Positions 50,391 to 56,327 of a stretch of 56,479 nucleotides of DNA are shown piece by piece (the stretch's first letter is position 1; each line of letters begins with the position of its first letter). A program made the translations under genes and the position numbers. The DNA comes from a virus. Where the stretch lies: positions 1-56,479 of the IMG/VR virus record IMGVR_UViG_3300044730_001415, one strand, 5' to 3'. The notes below the pieces were generated by a model. It ran no database searches and was not told the DNA's origin. It saw only the letters and a list, made by a program, of their open reading frames with translations.

Positions 50391-50408
50391 CACGACCAAA
50401 GGAGTGTT

Positions 50409-50630
50409 ATGATTTGCGTTTTCCCTGAGTGCAATTCGAATACAGACACTGACAACTGGTGCCTCAAGCATTGGGGCCTTTTCCCGCATCCTTGCGAGCG
50501 TGAGGGCTGCGAGAGTAGGTGCATCTATGACGACGAGCCGTTTTGTTTCACGCACTCTCCGGACAGCGGATCTTCCATCAAAGGATATTCCGCCTACAAG
50601 AAGTTCCGTGCTTCGCAGGAGTTGAAATGA
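50409..50630 (+). CDS. small zinc-finger-like protein
   Basis: A 73-residue protein; ATG 50409 follows AAAGGAG. Two tandem Cys/His units: C-x4-C ... C-x2-H (CVFPEC ... CLKH) and C-x4-C-x3-C ... C-x2-H (CEREGCESRC ... CFTH). Likely two zinc sites. Its stop overlaps the lipoprotein start. It lies behind the hairpin RNA and may be controlled by it. Confidence 0.65.
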   Translation: MICVFPECNSNTDTDNWCLKHWGLFPHPCEREGCESRCIYDDEPFCFTHSPDSGSSIKGYSAYKKFRASQELK

Positions 50631-50860
50631 GAAAAGCTCTTTTTTCTCTGATGTGCCTTCTCAGTTTCACTGCCTGTGCACCAACCGACTTCAAGCCCTC
50701 TGTTGACATTAACGAGGGCGATCCGTATCCATCAGACGGCCCTATAGTTATCCGCGTGCACCTTCGACTCGGTGGTGCACCAGGTGACCGCTGTGATGCG
50801 ATGATGGGCTCTTACCAAGAGGCAAACCGAGTTTGCGTAGTCATATATCCTGGTGAGTAA
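50627..50860 (+). CDS. small lipoprotein
   Basis: A 77-residue protein starting at the ATG that overlaps the upstream stop. N-terminus RKALFSLMCLLSFTACAPT is a signal peptide with a lipobox (LSFTAC), so it should be lipid-anchored on the outer face of the host membrane. Phage lipoproteins often exclude superinfecting phages. The mature part is acidic with two more cysteines (GDRCD, NRVCVV). Confidence 0.7.
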   Translation: MRKALFSLMCLLSFTACAPTDFKPSVDINEGDPYPSDGPIVIRVHLRLGGAPGDRCDAMMGSYQEANRVCVVIYPGE

Positions 50861-50871
50861 CAGGGTATAAA
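50847..50871 (+). promoter_or_regulatory. weak 25-bp-type promoter
   Basis: AACAGGG followed by TATAAA at 50866-50871, with no clear TCGCA block. Placed before the gene at 50900. Confidence 0.35.
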
Positions 50872-50899
50872 AGTTCCAACCACAGTAATAAGGAGAATA

Positions 50900-51397
50900 A
50901 TGAACAGACAAGTGTTTGTAATCCCACACGATCAATTCGAAGAAGTTGATCACCCCGAAGAAGTCACAGAGCAATCGCTTCTTTCAGTTGTTCGATGCCT
51001 CGTTGCAGAAAGTCCTGAAAAAAAGCGAATTAGCTACCCGGCCTTCTACGCAATTCCGCTGGACATCGATCAGAAACCGATCGGCGAAACGCATAGCATC
51101 TATCCCGGCGACGTGGATGACCGCTATAAAACATTCATGGAAGTGCTCGACAACGCCTGCTACATCAGTGGCTTGTTCAAAAGAATGTACGGGTTCGGCG
51201 AGGATAACGACCCTGTGATCGACAGCTTTGTCTACGTCGTTTCCACGCAGTACGGTTTTGATATTCACGACATGCGAGCTCTGAGTTTGGCGCTAACGTG
51301 TATGAATGCGATTCCGGATAACGTCCACATCTCGGCGTTTGTTGTATCGACGGACATTGATTTCTACATCATCCCGTCATTTACGTCGTTGACGTAG
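50900..51397 (+). CDS. hypothetical protein
   Basis: A 165-residue acidic protein after AAGGAGAATA. Mixed alpha/beta pattern (VFVIPHDQFEEVDHPEE, VIDSFVYVVSTQYGFDIHDMRALSLAL). No recognised family. Last protein gene before the RNA-rich region. Confidence 0.65.
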   Translation: MNRQVFVIPHDQFEEVDHPEEVTEQSLLSVVRCLVAESPEKKRISYPAFYAIPLDIDQKPIGETHSIYPGDVDDRYKTFMEVLDNACYISGLFKRMYGFGEDNDPVIDSFVYVVSTQYGFDIHDMRALSLALTCMNAIPDNVHISAFVVSTDIDFYIIPSFTSLT

Positions 51398-51406
51398 TAA
51401 TGGTTC

Positions 51407-51490
51407 GGAAGCTAGCATGGTGCCAGATGTGACAAACCACTTGAGTTGTCAAAGAACAACATCTGATGGGTTCGATTCCCTAAGCTTCCA
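51407..51490 (+). ncRNA. tRNA-like structure, not a canonical tRNA
   Basis: A 7-bp acceptor-like stem (GGAAGCT with AGCTTCC, then A) and a T-arm-like GGGTTCGATTCCC are clear. The middle is not a normal tRNA: CAGATGT pairs with ACATCTG and encloses GACAA/TTGTC, giving an extended arm, and no standard D-stem is found. A 7-nt anticodon loop is possible only with a bulge and without U33. It could be a decayed tRNA, a tRNA mimic or part of the large RNA downstream. Confidence 0.55.
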
Positions 51491-51623
51491 CTGAAATCTA
51501 GTTGGTCAAGTGTCGGTAAAGGTCATATTCCGCTTACGAACTACGTAGCGCACGACGTAGGAGTGATGGCACTATATAGGGTATGACTACCAACACATTT
51601 TCAAAACTAATCAAAGGAGAAGC

Positions 51624-51836
51624 ATGAAGCAAATTGTCCAAGACACGCTGGTGTACATCGTTGAGTTTGAGCAGCTTCCAAAACTCCCGATCGCCGCCAA
51701 TGATGAAAGTGAAGTTCCGTACGCAATGGCTCTTCAAAACGCCATTGAAGTTGGCATCATAACCAAGGGTGGAAAGTACGGAATTCACATAAACCCAAAC
51801 TCGATGAGTTACATGGTTTATGCAATCGTCGACTGA
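51624..51836 (+). CDS. 70-residue hypothetical protein
   Basis: ATG after AAAGGAG. Sequence begins MKQIVQDTLVYIVEFEQLPK and ends YMVYAIVD. No family recognised. Its last codons lie within the first copy of the 44-nt repeat of the downstream RNA, which is odd for an ordinary gene/RNA border. Confidence 0.6.
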   Translation: MKQIVQDTLVYIVEFEQLPKLPIAANDESEVPYAMALQNAIEVGIITKGGKYGIHINPNSMSYMVYAIVD

Positions 51837-51870
51837 GCGACGTTAAATAGGCCTTTAGGCTCAGAGCGGT
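51827..51870 (+). repeat. 44-nt direct repeat, copy 1
   Basis: Begins CGTCGACTGAGCGACG (a CGTCG/CGACG hairpin) and also allows CTGAGC/GCTCAG pairing. Differs from copy 2 at one base. Confidence 0.9.
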
Positions 51871-52049
51871 ATCCCAGGAAGCTGTTCCGTATGACAGCGG
51901 GTTTTTAAGACGTAAAATCTCAACATAGGCAGGACTCTTTGCGTACACGTCGCGAAATCAGCATGAGAGAAAGTAACCGAGAAACTGACTTAACTACGTA
52001 AATTTAGAGTGCGCACTCTTTAGACTCGTAGCTGGGATACATAGGTAAC

Positions 52050-52093
52050 CGTCGACTGAGCGACGTTAAACAGGCCTTTAGGCTCAGAGCGGT
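52050..52093 (+). repeat. 44-nt direct repeat, copy 2
   Basis: One mismatch to copy 1 (C for T after GTTAAA). Heads the second module of the large RNA. Confidence 0.9.
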
Positions 52094-52555
52094 GTGGGTT
52101 GTGTTCGTAGCACATAAAGCAGATAAGAGGACCGACAGGCGTTAGCAAACGCTTATGGTTTCCGGCATATCATCCTTGGTTTGATATGTACGAGGGATAC
52201 TACGAGTTACCCCTGCTTCCCACACATAGGCATTCCGTATTCGTGTTGCAATGACGGTTGCAACAAATATGGTAAGATATTCTAGGTGTCCCTGGTATAG
52301 CGCCTAGAATCAAAGCCTTTATTATACCAGTAGGTGTCCAATACGCCTAAACCAAGCCGATCGCGACGGCAATTGGAACCGCGATACTCAGGCGGTATAG
52401 CTTACGGCGTTTCCCGTAAGACACCACTTTGGTGAAATGTAGAGCGGCGTCGACGGTACGCGGCAGCAGAAAACCGGAAGGGAGCCCCAGTCCCCTTATA
52501 CCGAAGCCTTTATGGCAACTGGCGGATCTGTTGAAAAACAGACAGAGTATTGAGC

Positions 52556-52597
52556 GCGCTGACAGATGATTTACCTCCTTTAATCGTCTGTCGGCGC
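52556..52597 (+). ncRNA. long hairpin displaying an anti-Shine-Dalgarno loop
   Basis: A 16-bp stem (52556-52571 with 52582-52597, two or three G-T pairs) carries a 10-nt loop TACCTCCTTT. ACCTCCTTT (52573-52581) equals the 3' end of bacterial 16S rRNA that pairs with ribosome binding sites. It is the last structure before tRNA-Lys. Confidence 0.7.
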
Positions 52598-52619
52598 TGC
52601 TCTACTTTGTGTATTTTTC

Positions 52620-52692
52620 GCCTCTTTAGCTCAGTCGGTAGAGCAGTGGACTTTTAATCCATTGGTCGTGGGTTCGAACCCCACAGGAGGCA
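52620..52692 (+). tRNA. tRNA-Lys (UUU)
   Basis: GCCTCTT pairs with AGGAGGC; D-arm AGCTCAGTCGGTAGAGCA; anticodon arm TGGACTTTTAATCCA with anticodon TTT; T-arm GTGGGTTCGAACCCCAC. No encoded CCA. Confidence 0.95.
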
Positions 52693-52723
52693 CTCACCAA
52701 CCACAACAGAAAGGAACGAACGC

Positions 52724-52906
52724 ATGGTTCGTTTTTACGCCCCGGCAAATCTTTGGATTTCCTCCAGAAATCGCGACGACCAGGGAATGCCATCCGGAAA
52801 TTTGGATGGGCATATCTGGGCGGACGTCTGTCAGTGCGTCGAATGTAAAGACGCATACGTTTCGTCCTCTGGAGTAAACATCCAAAATGTTCGAGACTTG
52901 AAATAG
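52724..52906 (+). CDS. 60-residue hypothetical protein
   Basis: ATG after GAAAGGAACG. VRFYAPANLWISS, then IWADVCQCVECKDAYVSSSG with three cysteines (C-x-C-x2-C) that may bind metal. The competing frame starting at 52662 overlaps the tRNA and is less likely. Followed by a GAGCA hairpin. Confidence 0.6.
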   Translation: MVRFYAPANLWISSRNRDDQGMPSGNLDGHIWADVCQCVECKDAYVSSSGVNIQNVRDLK

Positions 52907-52919
52907 TCTCGCAAACCTG

Positions 52920-52940
52920 AGCATGTTTTAAAACTGCTCA
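52920..52940 (+). repeat. GAGCA hairpin element, copy 1
   Basis: GAGCA and TGCTC enclose GTTTTAAAAC, forming a hairpin of about nine pairs. Preceded by ACCT in all three copies. No T tract here, so it may be an RNA processing site. Confidence 0.75.
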
Positions 52941-52967
52941 CTCACCAACCACAACCAAGGAGGAGTA

Positions 52968-53165
52968 ATGAAAGCCATCAACATCAACCGGACAACTCAG
53001 CGTTATATTGCTGAGATGTACAACGAAGGGGTTGTGCCTCAGATAGAAGTGGAACCAACGTACTATATCGTTGTTGATGACGGTCCAAATCTGATCGTCG
53101 ACAGACACGAGTACGTTCGCGTCTGGAAAGACAAAGTCGACGTGGACATCATCGCGGTTGTCTGA
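52968..53165 (+). CDS. 65-residue hypothetical protein
   Basis: ATG after AAGGAGGAGTA, a strong site. KAININRTTQRYIAEMYNEG followed by VVDDGPNLIVDRHEYVRVWK; looks beta-rich. No family recognised. A GAGCA hairpin follows the stop. Confidence 0.65.
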   Translation: MKAININRTTQRYIAEMYNEGVVPQIEVEPTYYIVVDDGPNLIVDRHEYVRVWKDKVDVDIIAVV

Positions 53166-53176
53166 GGTTTTGGAAC

Positions 53177-53197
53177 CTGAGCATGTTTTAAAACTGC
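53177..53197 (+). terminator. GAGCA hairpin element, copy 2, with T tract
   Basis: Same 21-nt hairpin followed by TCTTTTTCTTG, so this copy can act as an intrinsic terminator. Confidence 0.7.
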
Positions 53198-53253
53198 TCT
53201 CTTTTTCTTGTTGCACTTAATACCTAATCAACCCAAACAGGAGGAAACACCCA

Positions 53254-53547
53254 ATGGCCATTCCCGAGAACTTCGTGTTCATGAAGAACCCGCCAACAAA
53301 TAAAAGAGGTACCAAGAGCAAGTACGAATCCATTGCGGACGCCTGCCGACGGCATCCCAACATGTGGACTGTCTTCAACACTGACGTCAGCTACGGAATG
53401 ACCACTGCCTTCAAAAAGCAGTTCCCCGGGTTCGAGTTCACGTCAAGAGCAAACCCGCCTGACGGCAACCGCACTACGGTGACCATCTACGGTCGATTTG
53501 TCGAAGAAGTCGACCTAGAACTGGAAGCGCTGCTGGACGAGGAATAA
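53254..53547 (+). CDS. hypothetical protein
   Basis: A 97-residue protein after CAGGAGGAAAC. It begins AIPENFVFMKNPPTNKRGTKSKYESIADACRRHP and has a C-terminal acidic end (LELEALLDEE). No family recognised. Followed by GAGCA hairpin copy 3. Confidence 0.65.
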   Translation: MAIPENFVFMKNPPTNKRGTKSKYESIADACRRHPNMWTVFNTDVSYGMTTAFKKQFPGFEFTSRANPPDGNRTTVTIYGRFVEEVDLELEALLDEE

Positions 53548-53560
53548 ATCTCGAAAACCT

Positions 53561-53581
53561 GAGCATGTTTTAAAACTGCTC
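53561..53581 (+). repeat. GAGCA hairpin element, copy 3
   Basis: Same 21-nt hairpin, ending five bases before tRNA-Ile. No T tract, so a processing role for the tRNA 5' end is plausible. Confidence 0.75.
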
Positions 53582-53585
53582 GCCC

Positions 53586-53659
53586 ATCCCCATAGCTCAG
53601 TTGGTTAGAGCAGCATCCTTATAAGATGCAGGTCACGGGTTCAAGCCCCGTTGGGGATA
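53586..53659 (+). tRNA. tRNA-Ile (UAU)
   Basis: ATCCCCA pairs with TGGGGAT; D-arm AGCTCAGTTGGTTAGAGCA; anticodon arm GCATCCTTATAAGATGC with anticodon TAT, reading AUA; T-arm ACGGGTTCAAGCCCCGT. AUA is rare in high-GC actinobacteria. Confidence 0.93.
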
Positions 53660-53671
53660 CTGAAAGTAAAA

Positions 53672-53734
53672 ATCGTGGGTGCTACGTCGACGAGACCGTA
53701 CAGTCTGGTAAAAAACAGTCAGGCCACCCACACA
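53672..53734 (+). ncRNA. 63-nt repeated structured element, copy A
   Basis: GTGGGTG at the start pairs with CACCCAC at the end; inside are CGTCGACG and AGAC/GTCT. It lies between tRNA-Ile and the gene at 53753 and is 62/63 identical to copy B at 54206. It could be a leader, a stable RNA or a processing unit. Confidence 0.7.
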
Positions 53735-53752
53735 TTCAAAAAGGAGAAAACA

Positions 53753-54199
53753 ATGAAGCTTAACGTGTTCAAGTACATCAAAGAAGTTCTTGATGAGAAC
53801 CACGACGATGGTACCATCGTAGAAAACGTAGAAAAGCTCGAGAGTTCGGTAATTGGTCGCCGGATTGTTTCTGCAGAACGCCAACAGATCAAATCGCGGG
53901 GTTCTTACTGGAGAACAGGATCAACAGTCTTTGTGATCACTCTTGATAATGGCGATCAAGTGCAGTTATTTGATACAGCAGATTGCTGCGCATACACGAC
54001 TCTTGAAAACTTTCTTCTTCACCCGCAAAGCGTTGACCACGTCATTCTTGGTGTTGGTACGACCGAAAAGTACACGACTTGGCATATCTATGCTGATTTT
54101 GGTGACATTCTTGCGCTTGAGGTTGATTGGTCTTGCGGTAATCCGTTTTACTACGGTTACGGCTTTGACATCAACGTTGTGAGTACGTCGTTCAGTTAA
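53753..54199 (+). CDS. DUF7448-like protein
   Basis: A 148-residue protein starting at ATG 53753 (AAGGAGAAAACA upstream). ESSVIGRRIVSAERQQI, TADCCAYTTLENFLLHP and GVGTTEKYTTWHIYADFGD, then WSCGNPFYYGYGFDI, match a family common in actinophages that I recall as DUF7448. Function unknown. Flanked by both copies of the 63-nt RNA element. Confidence 0.7.
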   Translation: MKLNVFKYIKEVLDENHDDGTIVENVEKLESSVIGRRIVSAERQQIKSRGSYWRTGSTVFVITLDNGDQVQLFDTADCCAYTTLENFLLHPQSVDHVILGVGTTEKYTTWHIYADFGDILALEVDWSCGNPFYYGYGFDINVVSTSFS

Positions 54200-54205
54200 G
54201 TAAAG

Positions 54206-54268
54206 ATCGTGGGTGCTACGTCGACGAGACCGTACAGTCTGGTAAAAAACAGTCAGACCACCCACACA
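54206..54268 (+). ncRNA. 63-nt repeated structured element, copy B
   Basis: 62/63 identical to copy A, with the single change (G to A) at position 51 of the element. Directly followed by the stem-loop at 54267 that ends at tRNA-Thr. Confidence 0.7.
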
Positions 54269-54350
54269 AATATGGGGACAGTCCAAGAACCGTTAACACG
54301 CTTGCCGCGGAGGTGAGGATTGGTAGATGTATATACCTAACCCATATTTG
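54267..54350 (+). ncRNA. stem-closed RNA segment before tRNA-Thr
   Basis: CAAATATGGG (54267-54276) pairs perfectly with CCCATATTTG (54341-54350); the last G is the first base of tRNA-Thr. The 64 nt between hold no T-arm and no ORF. It could shape processing of the tRNA 5' end. Confidence 0.55.
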
Positions 54351-54422
54351 CCGGATTAGCTCAGTTGGTAGAGCACCGCACTTGTAATGCGGTTGTCGCA
54401 GGTTCAATTCCTGCATCCGGCT
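54350..54422 (+). tRNA. tRNA-Thr (UGU)
   Basis: GCCGGAT pairs with ATCCGGC; D-arm AGCTCAGTTGGTAGAGCA; anticodon arm CCGCACTTGTAATGCGG with anticodon TGT; T-arm GCAGGTTCAATTCCTGC. Confidence 0.95.
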
Positions 54423-54444
54423 CTCAATTAGTAAAAGGAGAAAG

Positions 54445-54738
54445 ATGACAGAAATTAATTACGAAGAATACAACACCCGACGCGATGAGTTCTTCCATAG
54501 ACTCGAGTCGCTTTTGGCGGAATACCCAGACGTGATGACAAAACCAACGGTTGGGGATCATGAATACGATTGCGAATGTGATTACAACCCAGACGCTCCC
54601 AAAATGATCAGTGGTATGGTGATGATTGTTACCACTCGTGATGCTAACGATTGGGAGCAATTGTTTTGGGAAAAACCAAGTGGGCAATCATATTTCCACA
54701 CAATCGGAATGGTTCGAGAAGTTCTCGATTCAATGTGA
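54445..54738 (+). CDS. hypothetical protein
   Basis: A 97-residue acidic protein after AAAGGAGAAAG. YEEYNTRRDEFFHRLESLLAEYPDVM then GDHEYDCECDYNPDAPKMISGMV. No family recognised. Followed closely by a second small gene. Confidence 0.65.
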   Translation: MTEINYEEYNTRRDEFFHRLESLLAEYPDVMTKPTVGDHEYDCECDYNPDAPKMISGMVMIVTTRDANDWEQLFWEKPSGQSYFHTIGMVREVLDSM

Positions 54739-54753
54739 CTAACAAGGAGAGCA

Positions 54754-54891
54754 ATGAGCGTTCAAAAAGAGCGTGAAGCTGTTTTAAAAATTGGTTTGTT
54801 TCCCAACCAATGGAAAGAAAAAGTCAACAAAATGCCAGACAACCAAGTCTTGGCTATTTACCTTCGACTGAAGAGTCAGGGTAAACTTTAG
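54754..54891 (+). CDS. 45-residue hypothetical protein
   Basis: ATG after AAGGAGAGC. Basic and helical: SVQKEREAVLKIGLFPNQW and NQVLAIYLRLKSQGKL. No family recognised. Confidence 0.6.
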   Translation: MSVQKEREAVLKIGLFPNQWKEKVNKMPDNQVLAIYLRLKSQGKL

Positions 54892-54899
54892 CCAAAAAT

Positions 54900-55044
54900 C
54901 TTCCACATTAATGTTTTGCCAGAGGTCTTGGTGTGGAAGCAATAAAACTTCTGGAGCGTACTAGGTCAAATCCTGAACCCCCCTTTCAAGGATTCCTGGA
55001 AATGTACGTGAGCTAGGGGATAAACCTAAGCCCTAGCACCACAC
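54900..55044 (+). ncRNA. structured RNA segment before tRNA-Leu
   Basis: Three stems in a row: CTTCCACA/TGTGGAAG, an outer CGTAC/GTACG enclosing AATCC/GGATT, and GCTAGGG/CCCTAGC just upstream of tRNA-Leu. No ORF fits. Comparable in design to the segment before tRNA-Thr. Could be a stable small RNA or a pre-tRNA leader. Confidence 0.6.
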
Positions 55045-55046
55045 AA

Positions 55047-55129
55047 GCCTGGCTGGCGAAATGGCAGACGCAGGGGACTTAAAATCCCTCGATCATGTGA
55101 TCATCCGGGTTCGAGTCCCGGGCTAGGCA
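55047..55129 (+). tRNA. tRNA-Leu (UAA)
   Basis: GCCTGGC pairs with GCTAGGC (one G-T); D-arm TGGCGAAATGGCAGACGCA; anticodon arm GGGGACTTAAAATCCCT with anticodon TAA; long variable arm; T-arm CCGGGTTCGAGTCCCGG. Confidence 0.95.
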
Positions 55130-55153
55130 CTGGCACTAATCACAAGGAGAAAT

Positions 55154-55192
55154 AAAAGCCTCTAGCGCCTCAAACAAGTGCTATGCTTTTTT
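55154..55192 (+). terminator. two-helix terminator after tRNA-Leu
   Basis: AAAAGC/GCTTTT outer stem and AGCGC/GTGCT inner stem with CCTCAAACAA loop: the same design as the micro-gene terminators, but no 25-bp promoter follows. Confidence 0.8.
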
Positions 55193-55211
55193 CTATTTTA
55201 AAGGAGAGATA

Positions 55212-55433
55212 ATGACCAAAGAATACACAACCGTGGAGTCCGCGCCTTGCATGGCGTGTAAGAAAATTAGAAAATACACAGTCGAAACCAAACAGGCCGA
55301 CGCCTGGCGAAAGGGTAAACGACCCTCGTTCGCGTTTCCGCATTTAACCGCGATGGAGATCGAATCTTTGATAAGCGGCGTGTGTAGCGATAAGTGTTGG
55401 GATAGTTTGTTTAACGACGATCAAAAAGACTAA
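55212..55433 (+). CDS. small zinc-binding-like protein
   Basis: A 73-residue protein with CMAC near the N-terminus and CSDKC near the C-terminus, and AFPHLTAMEIESLISGVC, a pattern I recall from a phage zinc-ribbon family (PCxxC ... AFPxLxxxxREMLISGxCxxC). ATG after AAAGGAGAG. Role unknown. Confidence 0.7.
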   Translation: MTKEYTTVESAPCMACKKIRKYTVETKQADAWRKGKRPSFAFPHLTAMEIESLISGVCSDKCWDSLFNDDQKD

Positions 55434-55441
55434 GGAGAATA

Positions 55442-55600
55442 ATGAACCAGATCAACCCAGACAAGCTTGACTATGAGGTGTATAGCGCAACAAACAAAAT
55501 ACGCGCAATGACCAATCAAGCACGTAGAAATTTGAACCTGCCAGAAAAGACATACCCACTTGTCCTCCTTGGAGTTCCTGAAACCGGGGAGACATACTAA
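55442..55600 (+). CDS. 52-residue hypothetical protein
   Basis: ATG after AAGGAGAAT. Sequence MNQINPDKLDYEVYSATNKI and QARRNLNLPEKTYPLVLLGVP. Coupled to the next gene by TAATG. No family recognised. Confidence 0.6.
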   Translation: MNQINPDKLDYEVYSATNKIRAMTNQARRNLNLPEKTYPLVLLGVPETGETY

Positions 55601-55782
55601 TGCCTACGTATGTCATTTTCTCAACTGGTTATGGCAGAGAAACCCTAATACTAAAGCTTTCGCCAAACAAACAATACTACAACAAATTTGTTGTATGCGA
55701 TAATTTTGTTGACGCTTCGGGCGTCTTAAGGGCTCTACTTGAATTCGAAAATAAGGAGGAAGATAATGAAACGTCAGTGTAA
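55600..55782 (+). CDS. 60-residue hypothetical protein
   Basis: Starts at the ATG overlapping the upstream stop. YVIFSTGYGRETLILKLSPNKQYYNKFVVCDNF, a beta-rich small protein. Overlaps the next gene by 16 bp. Confidence 0.55.
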   Translation: MPTYVIFSTGYGRETLILKLSPNKQYYNKFVVCDNFVDASGVLRALLEFENKEEDNETSV

Positions 55783-55996
55783 TTCCTTCCAATGGATTGG
55801 GCAGCCGATCACTTCGTGCGATGGCTGCGGGAAGCCAGCATGGGACCACGACTACCGAGAGGTCGCCGTTGTTGACTCCGTGCGCGTCGATGCCCCGTGG
55901 GCTTATTGGGTCGTTGGTGATTGGCTGCAACATGGGGTTATCAACCAAAAGCGGGCCGTCTTCTTGGTGGAATTGAAGGTGCGCAGTGAGCAGTGA
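55766..55996 (+). CDS. 76-residue zinc-motif protein
   Basis: ATG after [27 protein letters not shown] (C-x2-C with His/Asp after) may bind a metal; then [10 protein letters not shown]. No certain family. Overlaps the next gene. Confidence 0.6.
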   Translation: MKRQCNSFQWIGQPITSCDGCGKPAWDHDYREVAVVDSVRVDAPWAYWVVGDWLQHGVINQKRAVFLVELKVRSEQ

Positions 55997-56327
55997 ACCA
56001 ATGAAGTTTCGCAAGAAGCCAGTCGTCATTGAGGCGATGCAGTGGACAGGCACCAACATGCCAGAACTCATTGAGTTCATCGGTGAGCATCCACCCACTG
56101 ATGTCCTTGGCTTTTTCATTCACACCCTGGAAGGGCAGATGTTTGCCAGCCCTGGCGACTGGATCATCAAGGGTGTGGCGGGCGAGTTCTACCCGTGCAA
56201 GCCCGACATCTTTGCGGCGACCTACGAGCGAGTTGGAGGCCTGTCGCGATTGGTTGAGACACCTGTCCCTGTCGTCAAACTCGATCCCGGATACCTTGAA
56301 GTAAGGGAGGCACGTCGTGAGCGGTGA
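55986..56327 (+). CDS. conserved phage protein (PGDWIIKG family)
   Basis: About 113 residues; GTG 55986 or ATG 56001. [42 protein letters not shown] are typical of a family common in phages of many hosts. Function unknown. A divergent relative lies at 49974. Confidence 0.75.
   Translation: MSSEPMKFRKKPVVIEAMQWTGTNMPELIEFIGEHPPTDVLGFFIHTLEGQMFASPGDWIIKGVAGEFYPCKPDIFAATYERVGGLSRLVETPVPVVKLDPGYLEVREARRER

Larger units (their letters stand above)
51827..52600 (+). ncRNA. large ornate RNA candidate (GOLLD/ROOL-class resemblance)
   Basis: About 780 nt without a gene but dense in perfect stems. Two modules start with a 44-nt repeat (51827-51870, 52050-52093, 43/44 identical), each closed by a long-range stem: GTATCCCAG/CTGGGATAC (51869-52040) and GTGTGGG/CCCACAC (52092-52225), both followed by ATAGG. 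The 3' part has GTTGCAA/TTGCAAC, ATTCTAGG/CCTAGAAT whose loop contains CTGGTATA that can pair with TATACCAG downstream (pseudoknot), ATCGCG/CGCGAT, CTTACGG/CCGTAAG, CACCA/TGGTG and TCTGTT-GAAA-AACAGA. Size, pseudoknots, phage origin and tRNA neighbourhood resemble GOLLD or ROOL RNAs. Class membership is inference. Confidence 0.65.

Noticed and set aside
51407-51490. tmRNA
   Set aside because: Acceptor and T-arm resemble a tRNA-like domain, but there is no tag reading frame or typical tmRNA 5' start, and the two halves are only 84 nt in total.
52662-52877. 71-codon ORF
   Set aside because: It starts inside tRNA-Lys and competes with the 52724 frame, which has a proper ribosome site.
52917-53582. 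Possible CRISPR array or solitary CRISPR repeats (three ACCTGAGCA...TGCTC copies)
   Set aside because: Copies are 257 and 384 bp apart with genes between them, and the element is a simple hairpin; no cas genes are present.
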